A stretch of 64,000 nt of DNA from Natranaerofaba carboxydovora (GCF_022539405.1 NZ_CP054394.1:2903501-2967500), one strand, 5' to 3'; positions 10,339-20,591 are shown, counted from the first letter of the stretch. Numbers and translations: made by a program. The notes: a model not told the origin generated them from the sequence alone.

Positions 10339-12660
10339 ATGTCAATAAAAAAACATCCAGATTACAAAGAAGAACTGCAGTATCTAGAAAATATTAAGCA
10401 GTTTATTGATAACTACATAGACACTGTCACTAAAAAACAAGAAGATTCCAAAAGTGACATAAAAGAAGCATTTGAAATTCTAGACTTTTTAGATAGCAGT
10501 CAAAGTTATATCACGATTTTAGTAAATGCCCGGTACTTAGATCACAGTAAAGAAATGATAGATAAAATCCTTCAAACAAAAGACAAACCCTACTTCAGCA
10601 GGATTGATTTTAGGGATGGCCGGGATGATAAGCTGACAAAATATTATATAGGTAAAGTATCTTTATTTAATGAAAATAACGAACCACTAATCATTGATTG
10701 GCGCTCTCCCATTGCAAGTTTATATTACGACGGTAGAATTGGTGATGTTGCCTATGAAGCAAACGAAGGAGAAGTCACAGGACAACTATCTTTGAAACGT
10801 CAATACAGCATCGAAAAAGGGGAGCTTATAGACTTTTTTGATGTGGATATTGCTACTAATGATGAACTTTTACAGGCTTCTTTAAGAGACAAAGCCGATA
10901 ACAAGCTTAAAGATATTGTATCTACAATTCAAGCAGAACAAAATAAAATTATCCGTGCAGATTTAAGTAAGCCATTAGTAGTTCAAGGTGCGGCTGGCAG
11001 TGGCAAGACCACGATAGCACTTCATAGAATTGCATATCTGATATATACCTACGAAAAATCATTTGATCCTGATAATTTTATGATTATAGCTCCTAATAAA
11101 TTATTTTTAGACTATATATCTGATGTTCTTCCTGAACTTGATGTTGAAAATGCAAGACAAACTACTTTTACAAACTTTTGTTTCGATCTATTAAACATTA
11201 AAAACAATTTAACCGTTAAAAGACAGGACGAAAGTCTGTCAATGATATTGGAAGATAAAGATAAGTCAGAAAATCAAAAAGAAATGTTTACATGGACTTT
11301 AGCTTTTAAAGGTTCCATGGCTTTTAAAAAACTTATAGATAATTATATTAATGAAATTGAAAAGGATTTATTACCAAAGGAAGATATCTTAATAGGAGAT
11401 CATACGCTGATGACTAAAGATGAACTAAAACAATCTTTTCTTTACGAATACGACTACCTTCCTGTTCATAAGCGACTTGACCAGATTAAAAAGAAGCTTT
11501 CTTCTCGAGCAAAACAAAATAAAGAGATTATCATAGATAAAATATCAAATGAGTATGAAGGAAAAATCAATTCGGCTCGTAAACGAGTTCATATAACAGA
11601 AGACGGAACAGAAATTGGCAAAGACAAAGTTGTTAATTTGATAGATAAGCGTGATGAAAAAATCTCCCAGGTTCAAAATGATGTAAAAAAAGTAAGTGGA
11701 AATTTCACAAAACAATTTAAAAAGAAAGATGCTTTAACACACTATAAAAAGCTAGTCAAAGATCCAGAACTGATTATAAAATATTCACCAGAAGATATAG
11801 GGGAAGAAAAAGCCAGGTTTTTGGCAGATAATTCTACGAAAATGTTTAAAAACAAAGAACTTGAACTAGAAGACCTTGCTCCATTAATATACCTAAAAGC
11901 TAGACTAGAAGGGTTTAAGGAAACAGTTAAATGTAGCAATGTGGTTATTGATGAAGCCCAGGATTATAATCTTTTTGAATTTTATGTATTAAGACATATC
12001 TTGAATACGGACAATTTCACTTTACTTGGTGATTTGGCACAAGGAATATATTCTTACCGGGGAATCTGCAGTTGGCAAGATGTTAACAAAGAAATATTCT
12101 CAGGTGAAGCAACAGAACTTACCTTGCAGCAAAGTTATCGCACAACGATAGAGATAATGAACCTTGCCAATACGGTTTTAGTAAATGGAATAAGCGATCA
12201 AAGCATTCTAGCAAAACCCGTAGTTCGACATGGTGATAATCCTGATGTTACAGAGTTTGCCAACAAAGACCAACTTGCATTTAAGGCAAAAGAAAAAATT
12301 GTTAGTTTACAAAATAAAAATTACTCCTCCATTGCTATTATAGGAAAAACACTAGAGGAATGTGAAAAAATCAAAGAACTTTTGGAACAATTAGGACTCA
12401 CTGAAACAACTCTCTTAACAGGGCTTGAAGAAGAATACAATGCCGGAGTAGTTATTGTTCCAGCTTATGCAGCTAAAGGGTTAGAATTTGATGGAGCCCT
12501 AATTGTCAACTTGGATGAAACTTTTACATGCTCTGAACTTGACACAAAACTACTGTACGTTGCCATGACAAGAGCTATACATACTCTTTTTGTTTATTAT
12601 ATGAAAGATACTATAGCTCATTTAAAGGACAAAAACTTAAACCGGGTAGCCATACAATAA
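10339..12660 (+). CDS. helD: RNA polymerase recycling ATPase HelD (UvrD-like)
   Basis: Superfamily 1 helicase-like ATPase that, in Bacillus, binds and releases stalled RNA polymerase. The Walker A motif is VQGAAGSGKTT near residue 215. The Walker B/motif II is VVIDEAQDYN near residue 535. A C-terminal YVAMTRA motif closes the helicase core. The charged N-terminal region matches the HelD coiled-coil arm. At 773 aa it is full length. The start ATG follows AAAGGAGATATTA. It is one of few genes here oriented towards the origin and stands alone between minus-strand genes. UvrD/PcrA proper is less likely, given the N-terminal arm and the QGAAGSGKT form. Confidence 0.88.
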   Translation: MSIKKHPDYKEELQYLENIKQFIDNYIDTVTKKQEDSKSDIKEAFEILDFLDSSQSYITILVNARYLDHSKEMIDKILQTKDKPYFSRIDFRDGRDDKLTKYYIGKVSLFNENNEPLIIDWRSPIASLYYDGRIGDVAYEANEGEVTGQLSLKRQYSIEKGELIDFFDVDIATNDELLQASLRDKADNKLKDIVSTIQAEQNKIIRADLSKPLVVQGAAGSGKTTIALHRIAYLIYTYEKSFDPDNFMIIAPNKLFLDYISDVLPELDVENARQTTFTNFCFDLLNIKNNLTVKRQDESLSMILEDKDKSENQKEMFTWTLAFKGSMAFKKLIDNYINEIEKDLLPKEDILIGDHTLMTKDELKQSFLYEYDYLPVHKRLDQIKKKLSSRAKQNKEIIIDKISNEYEGKINSARKRVHITEDGTEIGKDKVVNLIDKRDEKISQVQNDVKKVSGNFTKQFKKKDALTHYKKLVKDPELIIKYSPEDIGEEKARFLADNSTKMFKNKELELEDLAPLIYLKARLEGFKETVKCSNVVIDEAQDYNLFEFYVLRHILNTDNFTLLGDLAQGIYSYRGICSWQDVNKEIFSGEATELTLQQSYRTTIEIMNLANTVLVNGISDQSILAKPVVRHGDNPDVTEFANKDQLAFKAKEKIVSLQNKNYSSIAIIGKTLEECEKIKELLEQLGLTETTLLTGLEEEYNAGVVIVPAYAAKGLEFDGALIVNLDETFTCSELDTKLLYVAMTRAIHTLFVYYMKDTIAHLKDKNLNRVAIQ

Positions 12661-12693
12661 AAACAGTAAAAAATTAATCTAATTTATTTTCAA

Positions 12694-14250
12694 TCAAAAA
12701 TCAAATTCTTCCAGGCGATAAAATGTCAAAGAAGGGTTTCTTTCTTTAGCCCAGTTTAGAGAAAACTCATTTTCAAAAAGTATAACAGTGTTATCCTTCT
12801 GGTCTAATACAGTCATATCTCTGGTCTGGGATATATATTTAGACTCTTTATCTTTGATCCACCTTGCTGTTTTATAAGGTAGACGATTTATGTTTACTTC
12901 CACTCCATATTCATGTTTTAAGCGGTACTCAAAAACTTCAAACTGCAATTCTCCGACAACTCCAAGGATAATTTCCTCAGTTGTCGGGTCTTTGTATACC
13001 TGTATGGCACCTTCCTCTGTCAGTTGAGAAAGTCCCTTATGAAACTGTTTGTGTTTCATTGCCTGTTTGGCAGTTACTTTAGCAAAAAGCTCCGGGGTAA
13101 AGCTAGGTAATTTCGTGAATTCAAAAGAATCACCTTCAGTTAAGGTATCACCAATTTGATAAATCCCCGGATCAAATACCCCAATAATATCCCCAGGATA
13201 AGCTTCTTCAACAATATCCCGGTTTTGTGACATAAACTGGCGGGGCTGAGAAAGTTTTACCTGCTTTCCTGTTCTTACATGATTAACAGTCATATTACGC
13301 TGAAATTTGCCGGAGCAAACTCTTAAGAAGGCTATCCTGTCTCTATGATTAGGGTTCATGTTAGCCTGAATTTTGAAGACAAAGCCAGAGAAGTTTTTTG
13401 TTGTCGGGTCAATAATACCTATATTACTTTGCCTTTTTGCCGGAGGAGAAGCATATTTAACGAAGTCCTGAAAAAATGATTCTACCCCAAAGCCGTTAAT
13501 TGCACTACCAAAATATACAGGTGTCAACAAGCCATTTTTAACTTTTTCAGTATCAAAGTCCTCACCGGCCACATCTAGCAATTCAATTTCTTCTTTCAGA
13601 TTGGCAGCTATTTTATCATCAGCAATATCATCTATATCCAGTTCTTTTACTTCCTTATCCTGCTCGTTTACTTCTATTTTTTGTGTACTCCTATTATAAA
13701 GTCCATAACTACTAGAACCTACATCTACAGGCCAATTTACAGGAAAGGATTCTATTCCCAAAACCTCTTCTATCTCACCTAGCAAATCCAATGGATCTTT
13801 ACCCTGACGATCTAGCTTATTAATAAAAGTAAATATAGGTATCCCCTGCATTCGACATACTTCAAAAAGCTTTTTGGTTTGAGCTTCTACACCTTTAGCC
13901 AAATCGATAAGCATCAGGGCACTATCTGCAGCAGTCAAAGTCCTATACGTGTCTTCGCTAAAATCTTGATGCCCTGGAGTATCCAAGATGTTTATTTTGT
14001 AACCATGATAAGAAAAGTTTAAAACACTTGAAGTTACAGATATTCCCCGTGTCCTTTCCATCTCCATCCAATCTGAGGTAGCATATTTATTTGTTTTTCT
14101 GGCTTTTATAGATCCAGCAAGCCGGATTGCTCCTCCAAGCAAAAGAAGACTTTCTGTCAAAGTTGTTTTCCCGGCATCTGGGTGCGATATTATAGCAAAG
14201 GTTCTTCTTGAGTTGACTTCTTCAGTTATATTTTCTTGTTTAACAGCCAT
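12694..14250 (-). CDS. prfC: Peptide chain release factor 3
   Basis: Translational GTPase that ejects RF1/RF2 from the ribosome after termination. The G1 motif is SHPDAGKTTLTE near residue 20, G3 is DTPGHQDFSED and G4 is FINKLDR. The C-terminal half has the RF3 motif GVVGELQFEVFEYRLKHEYG. At 518 aa it matches RF3 rather than EF-G. The start ATG follows AAAGGAAT. It converges on helD, with a 33-bp gap in which I see no clear terminator. Confidence 0.96.
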   Translation of the reverse strand: MAVKQENITEEVNSRRTFAIISHPDAGKTTLTESLLLLGGAIRLAGSIKARKTNKYATSDWMEMERTRGISVTSSVLNFSYHGYKINILDTPGHQDFSEDTYRTLTAADSALMLIDLAKGVEAQTKKLFEVCRMQGIPIFTFINKLDRQGKDPLDLLGEIEEVLGIESFPVNWPVDVGSSSYGLYNRSTQKIEVNEQDKEVKELDIDDIADDKIAANLKEEIELLDVAGEDFDTEKVKNGLLTPVYFGSAINGFGVESFFQDFVKYASPPAKRQSNIGIIDPTTKNFSGFVFKIQANMNPNHRDRIAFLRVCSGKFQRNMTVNHVRTGKQVKLSQPRQFMSQNRDIVEEAYPGDIIGVFDPGIYQIGDTLTEGDSFEFTKLPSFTPELFAKVTAKQAMKHKQFHKGLSQLTEEGAIQVYKDPTTEEIILGVVGELQFEVFEYRLKHEYGVEVNINRLPYKTARWIKDKESKYISQTRDMTVLDQKDNTVILFENEFSLNWAKERNPSLTFYRLEEFDF

Positions 14251-14347
14251 TTTAAAATTCCTTTCTATGCAAAGCTAACTTCTATGTCAAACTAAAATCT
14301 ATTCTAACATCAATATATTGTAGTTTACAAATAAAATCACAAAAAAC

Positions 14348-14374
14348 AAAAGCCCCGGGTTTTACCGAGGCTTT
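14348..14374 (-). terminator. Terminator after the crotonase gene
   Basis: AAAGCCCCGG pairs with CCGAGGCTTT (one mismatch) around a 7-nt loop (GTTTTA plus a flanking base). Read on the minus strand it is followed by TTTTGTTTTTT. It lies 24 bp beyond the crotonase stop codon. Confidence 0.8.
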
Positions 14375-14398
14375 AAATAAACAACGACATATTAATTA

Positions 14399-15166
14399 TC
14401 AATCATTCCATTCTGGTTTTCTCTTTTCAAAGAAACAACTAATACCTTCTTCTGCATCTTGGTGCTTGGTATTATTTGCTATGACTTCTGTGGTATAAGT
14501 AAGAGCCTGGAAATCCTCCATGTTTAATTGCTGATAAAAAGTTTGTTTTCCTAGTTCAATAATGTTTAAGCTTTGCTTAGTAACCTCTTTTGCCAGATTT
14601 TCTGTTTCTTCATCCAAATTTTCAAGAGGGACAACTTTATTAACCAGTCCATATTTTAGGGCTTCATCTGCTGACATGAAGTTACCTGTGAAAAGTAGTT
14701 CAACAGCTTTTTTCCTACCGATGTTTCTACTTAAAAAAACTGCTGGGGTACTGCAAAACAGGCCGCTGTTAATACCTGGTGTGGCAAATCTTGCATCTTC
14801 TGATGCTACTGCCATATCACAGTTAGCAACAAGTTGACAACCAGCCGCAACTGCAACTCCTCTAACTTTTGCAATTACGATTTGAGGCAATTCCCTAATT
14901 CTTCTCATGAATCCCTGGCAGTCTTGAAATAGCTTTTTTACGTCTTCAAGTGAGCCTGATTGTATTTCTTTTAAGTTATGTCCGGGACTTAATGTTTTTT
15001 CATTTCCCTGAATAACAACTACTTTAACTTCTCTATTTTCTGCTATTTCTTTAAGTAAGTTATCAAATTCATGTATTACTTTAGAGGATAAGGCATTGAA
15101 TTCTTTGTCGTTTTGAATTGTGATATACCCTATTTTTTCATGTTTTTTGTAGCTTAAGTAATCCAA
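14399..15166 (-). CDS. Enoyl-CoA hydratase/isomerase family protein (ECHDC3-like crotonase)
   Basis: Crotonase-fold protein of 255 residues. The oxyanion-hole segments are LSPGHNLKEI near residue 62 and AAGCQLVANCDMAVAS near residue 107. The phrase FATPGINSGLFCSTP is characteristic of the ECHDC3-like branch. The usual paired catalytic glutamates of classical enoyl-CoA hydratase are not evident, so the reaction is uncertain. The start is TTG about 10 nt after AAAGGAG. It follows the flavoprotein gene by 36 bp and probably shares its transcript, ending at the hairpin at 14348. Confidence 0.85.
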   Translation of the reverse strand: MDYLSYKKHEKIGYITIQNDKEFNALSSKVIHEFDNLLKEIAENREVKVVVIQGNEKTLSPGHNLKEIQSGSLEDVKKLFQDCQGFMRRIRELPQIVIAKVRGVAVAAGCQLVANCDMAVASEDARFATPGINSGLFCSTPAVFLSRNIGRKKAVELLFTGNFMSADEALKYGLVNKVVPLENLDEETENLAKEVTKQSLNIIELGKQTFYQQLNMEDFQALTYTTEVIANNTKHQDAEEGISCFFEKRKPEWND

Positions 15167-15202
15167 GAAAAACCAACTCCTTTTAAAATTTATAGAAAGA
15201 TT

Positions 15203-16567
15203 TTACCCTTTTACCTTTTTCTTTCCCACCCTTCCTGATAAAACAATAGGGTCATACACAGGTGAGAAAGGTGGAGCATATGCCAAATCCAGGTTGTACA
15301 AATCTTTGATAGTGCCATTTAACTGAATCATGCATGTATATACATCTATCTTCTTTGCTTCATCAATAGGACCCAGAATTTGAGCCCCTAGAATTCGACC
15401 GGACTTGGAATCAAAGTTAACTAGAATCTTAATATTATCACTTCCAGGGTAGTAATGTGGCTTCGTCCTACTTTCTACTACTATAGTTTCAGCTTCAAAA
15501 CCATTTTGTAGCGCCTCATGATGCGTTAGACCTGTCATGGCCACCCCATAATTAAAAATCTTTAAAATGGAGCTTTTCGCTATCCCCGGGAATTCTTCTA
15601 TATCACTTTCACTAGCTATATTGGTTCCAGCAATACTTCCTTCTTTATTAGCTTTAAGAGCCAGGGGTGAAAACACAGGTTCACCTGTTATCAAATCCAC
15701 AGTTTCTACAACATCTCCAGCAGCATAAATATTATCATAGTTTGTCTTCAAATACCTTGACACTTTAATAGTATTACTTACACCTAGCTCAATCCCTGAG
15801 TCTTTAAGAAATTCAGTATTGGGGGCTACACCCATGGCTAGAATTATCAGATCAAATTCTAACGGCTCACCTTCTTTAGGTACAGCAACTGCCTTATTCA
15901 TATCATTGCTTTTTTCTTCAACTTTGTCAATTTCTGTATTTAATTCTAAATTTACATTATTATCTTTTAAAATTCCCAAAATATCCTTTGAAATCTCTTC
16001 TTCAAAGGCTCTATTCAGCTGATCCCTCCTATGTATTAGCGTTGTATCCAAATTCATCTGGGATAGAACTTCTGCCATCTCAAGGGCAATATAGCCCCCT
16101 CCTACTACCCCTACCTTTCTAATATCTTTCTCATTTATATATTCCCTAATTTTCTTACCATCTGCAACATTCCTAACCGTAAAAACATTACCGGATTCTA
16201 CTTTAATCCCCTTATTAGATGGCGATGCTCCAGAGGCTATTACAAGGTAATCAAAACTTTCTTCTATAGCTTGTCCATCTTTAGTATATTTTAGACTATT
16301 ATCCTGTGGATTAACCGACTTAACTTCCGCGTGCAGCCTAAGATCGATGTTTCTTTTCTCAGTAATAACGTCTTGTTTCAAAGCAAATAAATCTTCATGG
16401 TCTTTTATTTTGCCCTGGATATAATACGGAATACCACATCCCGCATATGAAACTTCATCGGTTTTCTCTATTACTATTGTCTCCCAAGCTGGATTAGTAC
16501 GTTTAATTTGACTAGCAGCACTTAATCCAGCGGCATTTCCACCAATTACAATAACTTTTTTTGACAC
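15203..16567 (-). CDS. CoA-disulfide reductase-like FAD/NAD(P) oxidoreductase
   Basis: Pyridine nucleotide-disulfide oxidoreductase with an N-terminal FAD fold (VIGGNAAGLSAA), a central NAD(P) fold (VGVVGGGYIALEMAE) and the C-terminal dimerisation domain. The single redox cysteine sits in SYAGCGIPYY near residue 43, as in CoA-disulfide reductases, NADH oxidases and Npx peroxidases. No rhodanese domain is fused. GTG at 16567 is chosen because AGGGGTG precedes it; the frame is open 12 codons further upstream without such a site. It has 454 residues. It probably guards thiol redox balance; the precise substrate is not shown. Confidence 0.85.
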   Translation of the reverse strand: MSKKVIVIGGNAAGLSAASQIKRTNPAWETIVIEKTDEVSYAGCGIPYYIQGKIKDHEDLFALKQDVITEKRNIDLRLHAEVKSVNPQDNSLKYTKDGQAIEESFDYLVIASGASPSNKGIKVESGNVFTVRNVADGKKIREYINEKDIRKVGVVGGGYIALEMAEVLSQMNLDTTLIHRRDQLNRAFEEEISKDILGILKDNNVNLELNTEIDKVEEKSNDMNKAVAVPKEGEPLEFDLIILAMGVAPNTEFLKDSGIELGVSNTIKVSRYLKTNYDNIYAAGDVVETVDLITGEPVFSPLALKANKEGSIAGTNIASESDIEEFPGIAKSSILKIFNYGVAMTGLTHHEALQNGFEAETIVVESRTKPHYYPGSDNIKILVNFDSKSGRILGAQILGPIDEAKKIDVYTCMIQLNGTIKDLYNLDLAYAPPFSPVYDPIVLSGRVGKKKVKG

Positions 16568-16775
16568 AATAATCACCCCTGGTAAAAATTTTAAGAATTT
16601 CATTGTTTTTTAAGTGTAATTTCCTGAATATTATGACAACTATAACACAATAAGAATAGCATAATAATTTATAAATGTCAAAAACATCGAAAACTTATCT
16701 AGAGCCTTAGTGGCCTGTATCCAACAAGTAAAGTAAACTCAATATCATCTTTAAAATCTAACCCTTTTATTAAAA

Positions 16776-17258
16776 TTATGTATGGTACGGTTCATTCTTA
16801 TTAATTTTGAAAGCCCTAAATATTTGTTCTAGCAAAATTAATCGCATTAATTGGTGAGGAAAAGTCATTTTAGAAAAAGAAATTAGCGTATCAGCTTTTC
16901 TTTTAAGTCCATCAGAAAGCCCCATAGTCCCTCCAATAATAATATTTATCTTGTTAATTCCAGTGTTCTCAAATTCTTTTATTTTTTTGGCAAATTCCTC
17001 AGAAGTGAATTGTTTACCTTCTAGGTCCAACATTATAATATGAGAATTACTGTCAAGTTTTCCTTTAATTTTCTCCCCTTCGATATGTTTTATTTTATCA
17101 ATTTCTTTATCATTATTTTTTTTTGGCAAAGGTTCATCTTTAACTTCTATAAGTTCTAAATTTATATATTTACTTAATCTTTTTTTATACTCTTTTATTC
17201 CCTCTGCAAGATATTTTTCGCCAATTTTTCCAACGCAAATTATTTTTATCTTAAGCAC
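16776..17258 (-). CDS. rlmH: 23S rRNA pseudouridine-1915 N3-methyltransferase RlmH
   Basis: SPOUT-family methyltransferase acting on helix 69 of 23S rRNA. Seen are the N-terminal IKIICVGKIGEKYL, the SAM-binding IIIGGTMGLSDGLK and the C-terminal FPHQLMRLILLEQIFRAF ending in EPYHT. At 160 aa it is full length. The start is GTG after GGTGGAGGCAA. It is the last member of the wal-htrA cluster, the same position as in Bacillus, but a hairpin separates it from htrA. Confidence 0.97.
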   Translation of the reverse strand: MLKIKIICVGKIGEKYLAEGIKEYKKRLSKYINLELIEVKDEPLPKKNNDKEIDKIKHIEGEKIKGKLDSNSHIIMLDLEGKQFTSEEFAKKIKEFENTGINKINIIIGGTMGLSDGLKRKADTLISFSKMTFPHQLMRLILLEQIFRAFKINKNEPYHT

Positions 17259-17285
17259 TTGCCTCCACCCTTTCTAACAAACAAT

Positions 17286-17320
17286 AAGGAGCAGCTTAAT
17301 AATGAACAAAACTGCTCCTT
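17286..17320 (-). terminator. Hairpin between htrA and rlmH
   Basis: A perfect 9-bp stem, AAGGAGCAG against CTGCTCCTT, with a 17-nt loop. The T tract behind it on the minus strand is weak, so it may attenuate rather than fully terminate the htrA transcript before rlmH. Confidence 0.5.
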
Positions 17321-17381
17321 CAAATAGAAATATTTAAAATAAAGGCTTCCCATTTCAAGACTATTAACCTTAACTTAGATG

Positions 17382-18563
17382 TTAGTTCCTTGGACTGCCT
17401 AAAACAAGATCTAATTCAACTTCTTCCTGTCCTCTCATAACAGTTATAGTTATTTCATCACCTATTTCGTATTGATCTCTAATTTTCCTAAGTTCTGCTA
17501 AGGTTTGCACTTCTTCATCCTCCATCTTCAAAATAATATCTCCTCTTTGTAAACCTGCTTCATCTGCCGGACTTCCATTTTCCACCTCCGCTATACGCAT
17601 ACCTGGTATTGGAGCAAAGGGATCTACTTCCTCAACAATGATCCCTAGCCACGGTCTTTCAACGTATCCCTGATCTCTTAATTCTTCCACAACATCTTGC
17701 ACTAAGTTAGAAGGAATAGCAAACCCCATCCCTTCAACTCCATGAGCCTGTATTTTTACACTGTTTATACCAATAACCTCCCCTTTTGCATTTACAAGAG
17801 GCCCTCCACTATTACCTGGGTTTATTGCAGCATCAGTCTGGACCAATTCTACGTAATCATTTTCAATTAGCATGGTCCTGTCAGGGGCACTGATAACACC
17901 AGAAGTCACCGAACGTTGAAAGTCAAGACCCAAAGGATTCCCTATGGCTACTGCTAGCTCACCCCTTACAAGTTCATCGGAGTCACCAAATTCTACAGCA
18001 GGCAACCCACTTTTTTCAATTTTTAGAAGAGCAAGGTCAGATTCCTGGTCAGTTCCTATTACTTCAGCTCTTTCATCATCCCCCTCTTCTATGTTTATAT
18101 ATATTTCATTAGCATGTTGAATAACGTGATAGTTAGTAACTACGTATCCATCTGAATCGACAATAATTCCTGATCCTGCACCTTCTAATTCTTGCTGTTG
18201 CCCAAAAGCACCTACTCTATCAGTTGAAACTCCAACCACTGATGGCATCACAGCATTTGCAGCTCTAACAACAGGAGTATCCTGATAATCTTCTTCCTCA
18301 TCATTAAATGGCCAAATCTTTTCTTCTCCTTCTACAATATCTGCAAGTTCTTCTTTTTTCTCTTTTGAAATTTGTTCATCTTGGTTTTGTTTTGTATTTG
18401 TGTCCAGATTTTCTTCTAGCTGGGCTTCAAATCTACTAACTACTACAGGCGGCAAAATAATAGCAAGCATTATACCACCAATTATTATTCCAAAGAACAA
18501 GGGTAAAATTAAAGATTTGAAGCGACTGGTGGATTTGTTTTCAAACTCATCAAATAAACTCAT
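17382..18563 (-). CDS. htrA: HtrA/DegP-type membrane-anchored serine protease with PDZ domain
   Basis: Extracytoplasmic quality-control protease. It has a single N-terminal membrane helix (residues 18-40), an acidic linker, a trypsin-like domain and one C-terminal PDZ domain. The catalytic triad is visible: His in VVTNYHVIQ, Asp in ESDLALLKI and Ser in NPGNSGGPL. The PDZ domain includes GSPADEAGLQRGDIILK. At 393 aa it is normal length. It lies 22 bp after walJ, and htrA is the usual partner at the end of wal operons. The ATG follows AGGAGGGG. Confidence 0.95.
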   Translation of the reverse strand: MSLFDEFENKSTSRFKSLILPLFFGIIIGGIMLAIILPPVVVSRFEAQLEENLDTNTKQNQDEQISKEKKEELADIVEGEEKIWPFNDEEEDYQDTPVVRAANAVMPSVVGVSTDRVGAFGQQQELEGAGSGIIVDSDGYVVTNYHVIQHANEIYINIEEGDDERAEVIGTDQESDLALLKIEKSGLPAVEFGDSDELVRGELAVAIGNPLGLDFQRSVTSGVISAPDRTMLIENDYVELVQTDAAINPGNSGGPLVNAKGEVIGINSVKIQAHGVEGMGFAIPSNLVQDVVEELRDQGYVERPWLGIIVEEVDPFAPIPGMRIAEVENGSPADEAGLQRGDIILKMEDEEVQTLAELRKIRDQYEIGDEITITVMRGQEEVELDLVLGSPRN

Positions 18564-18585
18564 AATTAACCCCTCCTAAAATTGC

Positions 18586-19377
18586 TTAACCTTCCACTTG
18601 AATTAATGAAGTTCCATTTTTTCTATCTGCAACCATCAAATTGGTTTCACCTGCTGATATACCGTTAAACACCATTGAGTTCTTTATACAATTAAAAGCC
18701 AAGTCAGGTTTATTGTTTTCTTCACTAAGGTGGGCTAATACAATATTATCTGTGTTTGATGTTACAATATCTCCAAGTTTTTCAGCCAAATCATCATTTG
18801 ACAAATGACCTTTTACGCTCCTGATTCTTTTTTTTAAAAAAAGAGGATATGGCCCTTTCTTTAATAATTCTGGATCATGGTTGGACTCAATGATCAAACA
18901 ATTAGACCCTTTTAGTCTATCTTTCATAACACTACTAAAAACTCCACAATCAGTTGCTATGCTTATCTTTATATTATTAACCATTAAGTTAAAGCCAACC
19001 GGGTCCAAAGCATCGTGCGATACCGGAAAAGGTGCTACATATATATCATTTAGTTCAAACCCACCTTTATGTAATTCTCTTTCATTTTGATGGTTAATTT
19101 CACCAATCATTGATTTTAGTTGTTCCCACGTTCTCTTTGTTGCATATACTGGTATATCATATCTCCTGCTAAAAACTCCTACTCCGGTCACATGATCTTT
19201 GTGCTCATGAGAAACCAAGATTCCTGAAAGCTCATTTGGGTCAACGTTTAATTCTTTCAATTTATTTTCTATAAATTTACCAGATAGACCAGCATCAATA
19301 AGTATTTTAGTATTATGACCTTCAATAAATATTGAATTACCATTACTGCCACTTGCTAGAACTTTTACTTTAAACAT
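18586..19377 (-). CDS. walJ: WalJ/YycJ metallo-beta-lactamase-fold hydrolase
   Basis: Metal-dependent nuclease-like protein of the wal operon (YycJ family), linked in Bacillus to DNA repair or cell-wall/division coordination. The metal-binding motif is SHEHKDH near residue 57. Later ligands lie in VSHD, IATDCG, ESNHD and GHLSND. At 263 aa it is full length. The ATG follows GGGAGAGG. Here it is separated from walI by three unrelated genes, unlike the standard order. Confidence 0.93.
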   Translation of the reverse strand: MFKVKVLASGSNGNSIFIEGHNTKILIDAGLSGKFIENKLKELNVDPNELSGILVSHEHKDHVTGVGVFSRRYDIPVYATKRTWEQLKSMIGEINHQNERELHKGGFELNDIYVAPFPVSHDALDPVGFNLMVNNIKISIATDCGVFSSVMKDRLKGSNCLIIESNHDPELLKKGPYPLFLKKRIRSVKGHLSNDDLAEKLGDIVTSNTDNIVLAHLSEENNKPDLAFNCIKNSMVFNGISAGETNLMVADRKNGTSLIQVEG

Positions 19378-19407
19378 AGCCCTCTCCCTTGGTTGTATAT
19401 TCTTTTT

Positions 19408-20574
19408 TTACTTTTTATTTTTCTTATCATCTTCTTTTTTGAGTTTTTGATCTATTTTTATTAGTTCATAATCTTTAGTACCCATCCCCAGTTCTTCAGC
19501 ATGATCTATATGCCACTGTGGGTGTTTCTCATTGATGGCTGCAAGGGGTTCTTCTTCTTTTTTAACTTCTTTTTCATATCCTTTTGATTCGGGAAGTAGC
19601 TCTGCCTCTTTTAATATATCTAGAGTTGCTTTTTCTATTGCAACAATATCATCCGAAACAAGTACTCCTTGATCTTGCACAACAGGTGTATCTGCCATAG
19701 GCATACAATCACATTCTGGTTGAACTTCTAATATAAAGTTAATATACAAAATCTTGCCTTTTTGGAATGTACTCACAGCAGCATATGCAGCTTCAGCAAG
19801 GCCTTTTTGAAATCTTTCTTCTGATTGAGGTAAAGTCAGAGCTTCTTCTTTACACACTCTTGCACACCTTCCACATTTAACACAGATCTCATAATTAACC
19901 TCTATATTTTCGGTACTATCGTCTTTGTATATCGCCTCGTGAGGACAAACCTCTATACATCTTTCACAATAAGTACATTTTTCTTTATCCCATTCAAGAC
20001 TGATATTTTGAGCAAAGTGAATTCTTCCTCTTTCAGCGTGACCGCAATCATTCCTACAGCTTATTGCACCCATTCCCAAGTTTTTTATCGCCCCACCATA
20101 TCCTGACCCTATATGCCCTTTGCAGTGTGATATAACTATCATCGAGGGAGAATTATATATAGTTGAAGCAATTCCGATCTCGCCCAGTATGTCACCTGCT
20201 TTTACATTAATTTTGTCTTGTCCGAAAATACCGTCTGCAAGCACCATAGGAGCTCCAACAGAAAGGTGATTTAAACCTTCCATATTTGCTACTTCCAAAT
20301 ATTCAAGACCGGGTATTCTAACCGTATCAGTTACAAACGGCTGTCCACCATGTTCTTTTATTTTTTCCACAACTTTTCTTATAAATATAGGCCTTATTAT
20401 CCTGTGTGCACCATAAGACCCAAAGTGTGTCTTCACTGCCACATATTCTTTTTCATCAAAATAATTAGATAAATCAATTCGATTTAATATTTCTTCAAAC
20501 TTAGCAACAAAACTGTGATTATAATCAAATTCATTTGCTCTTGCATCAGCAAAATAGATTTGATTTTTTGCCAT
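19408..20574 (-). CDS. DUF362 domain protein with two 4Fe-4S clusters
   Basis: A 388-residue protein with an N-terminal DUF362 domain and a ferredoxin module carrying two clusters, CTYCERCIEVCP and CVKCGRCARVCK, near residues 196-240. The C-terminal tail is rich in Lys and Glu. DUF362 proteins are thought to be Fe-S proteins of redox metabolism, but no reaction is assigned. The ATG at 20574 lies 9 nt after GGAGG; the GTG three codons upstream abuts that site and is rejected. It sits inside the wal operon between a phosphatase and walJ. Confidence 0.85.
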   Translation of the reverse strand: MAKNQIYFADARANEFDYNHSFVAKFEEILNRIDLSNYFDEKEYVAVKTHFGSYGAHRIIRPIFIRKVVEKIKEHGGQPFVTDTVRIPGLEYLEVANMEGLNHLSVGAPMVLADGIFGQDKINVKAGDILGEIGIASTIYNSPSMIVISHCKGHIGSGYGGAIKNLGMGAISCRNDCGHAERGRIHFAQNISLEWDKEKCTYCERCIEVCPHEAIYKDDSTENIEVNYEICVKCGRCARVCKEEALTLPQSEERFQKGLAEAAYAAVSTFQKGKILYINFILEVQPECDCMPMADTPVVQDQGVLVSDDIVAIEKATLDILKEAELLPESKGYEKEVKKEEEPLAAINEKHPQWHIDHAEELGMGTKDYELIKIDQKLKKEDDKKNKK

Positions 20575-20591
20575 TTTGACCACCCTCCTTC

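Noticed and set aside
15582..15594. Second possible Noc-box (ATCCCCGGGAATT)
   Set aside because: Only about 10 of 14 positions match the consensus and the palindrome is broken, so it is not better than chance.
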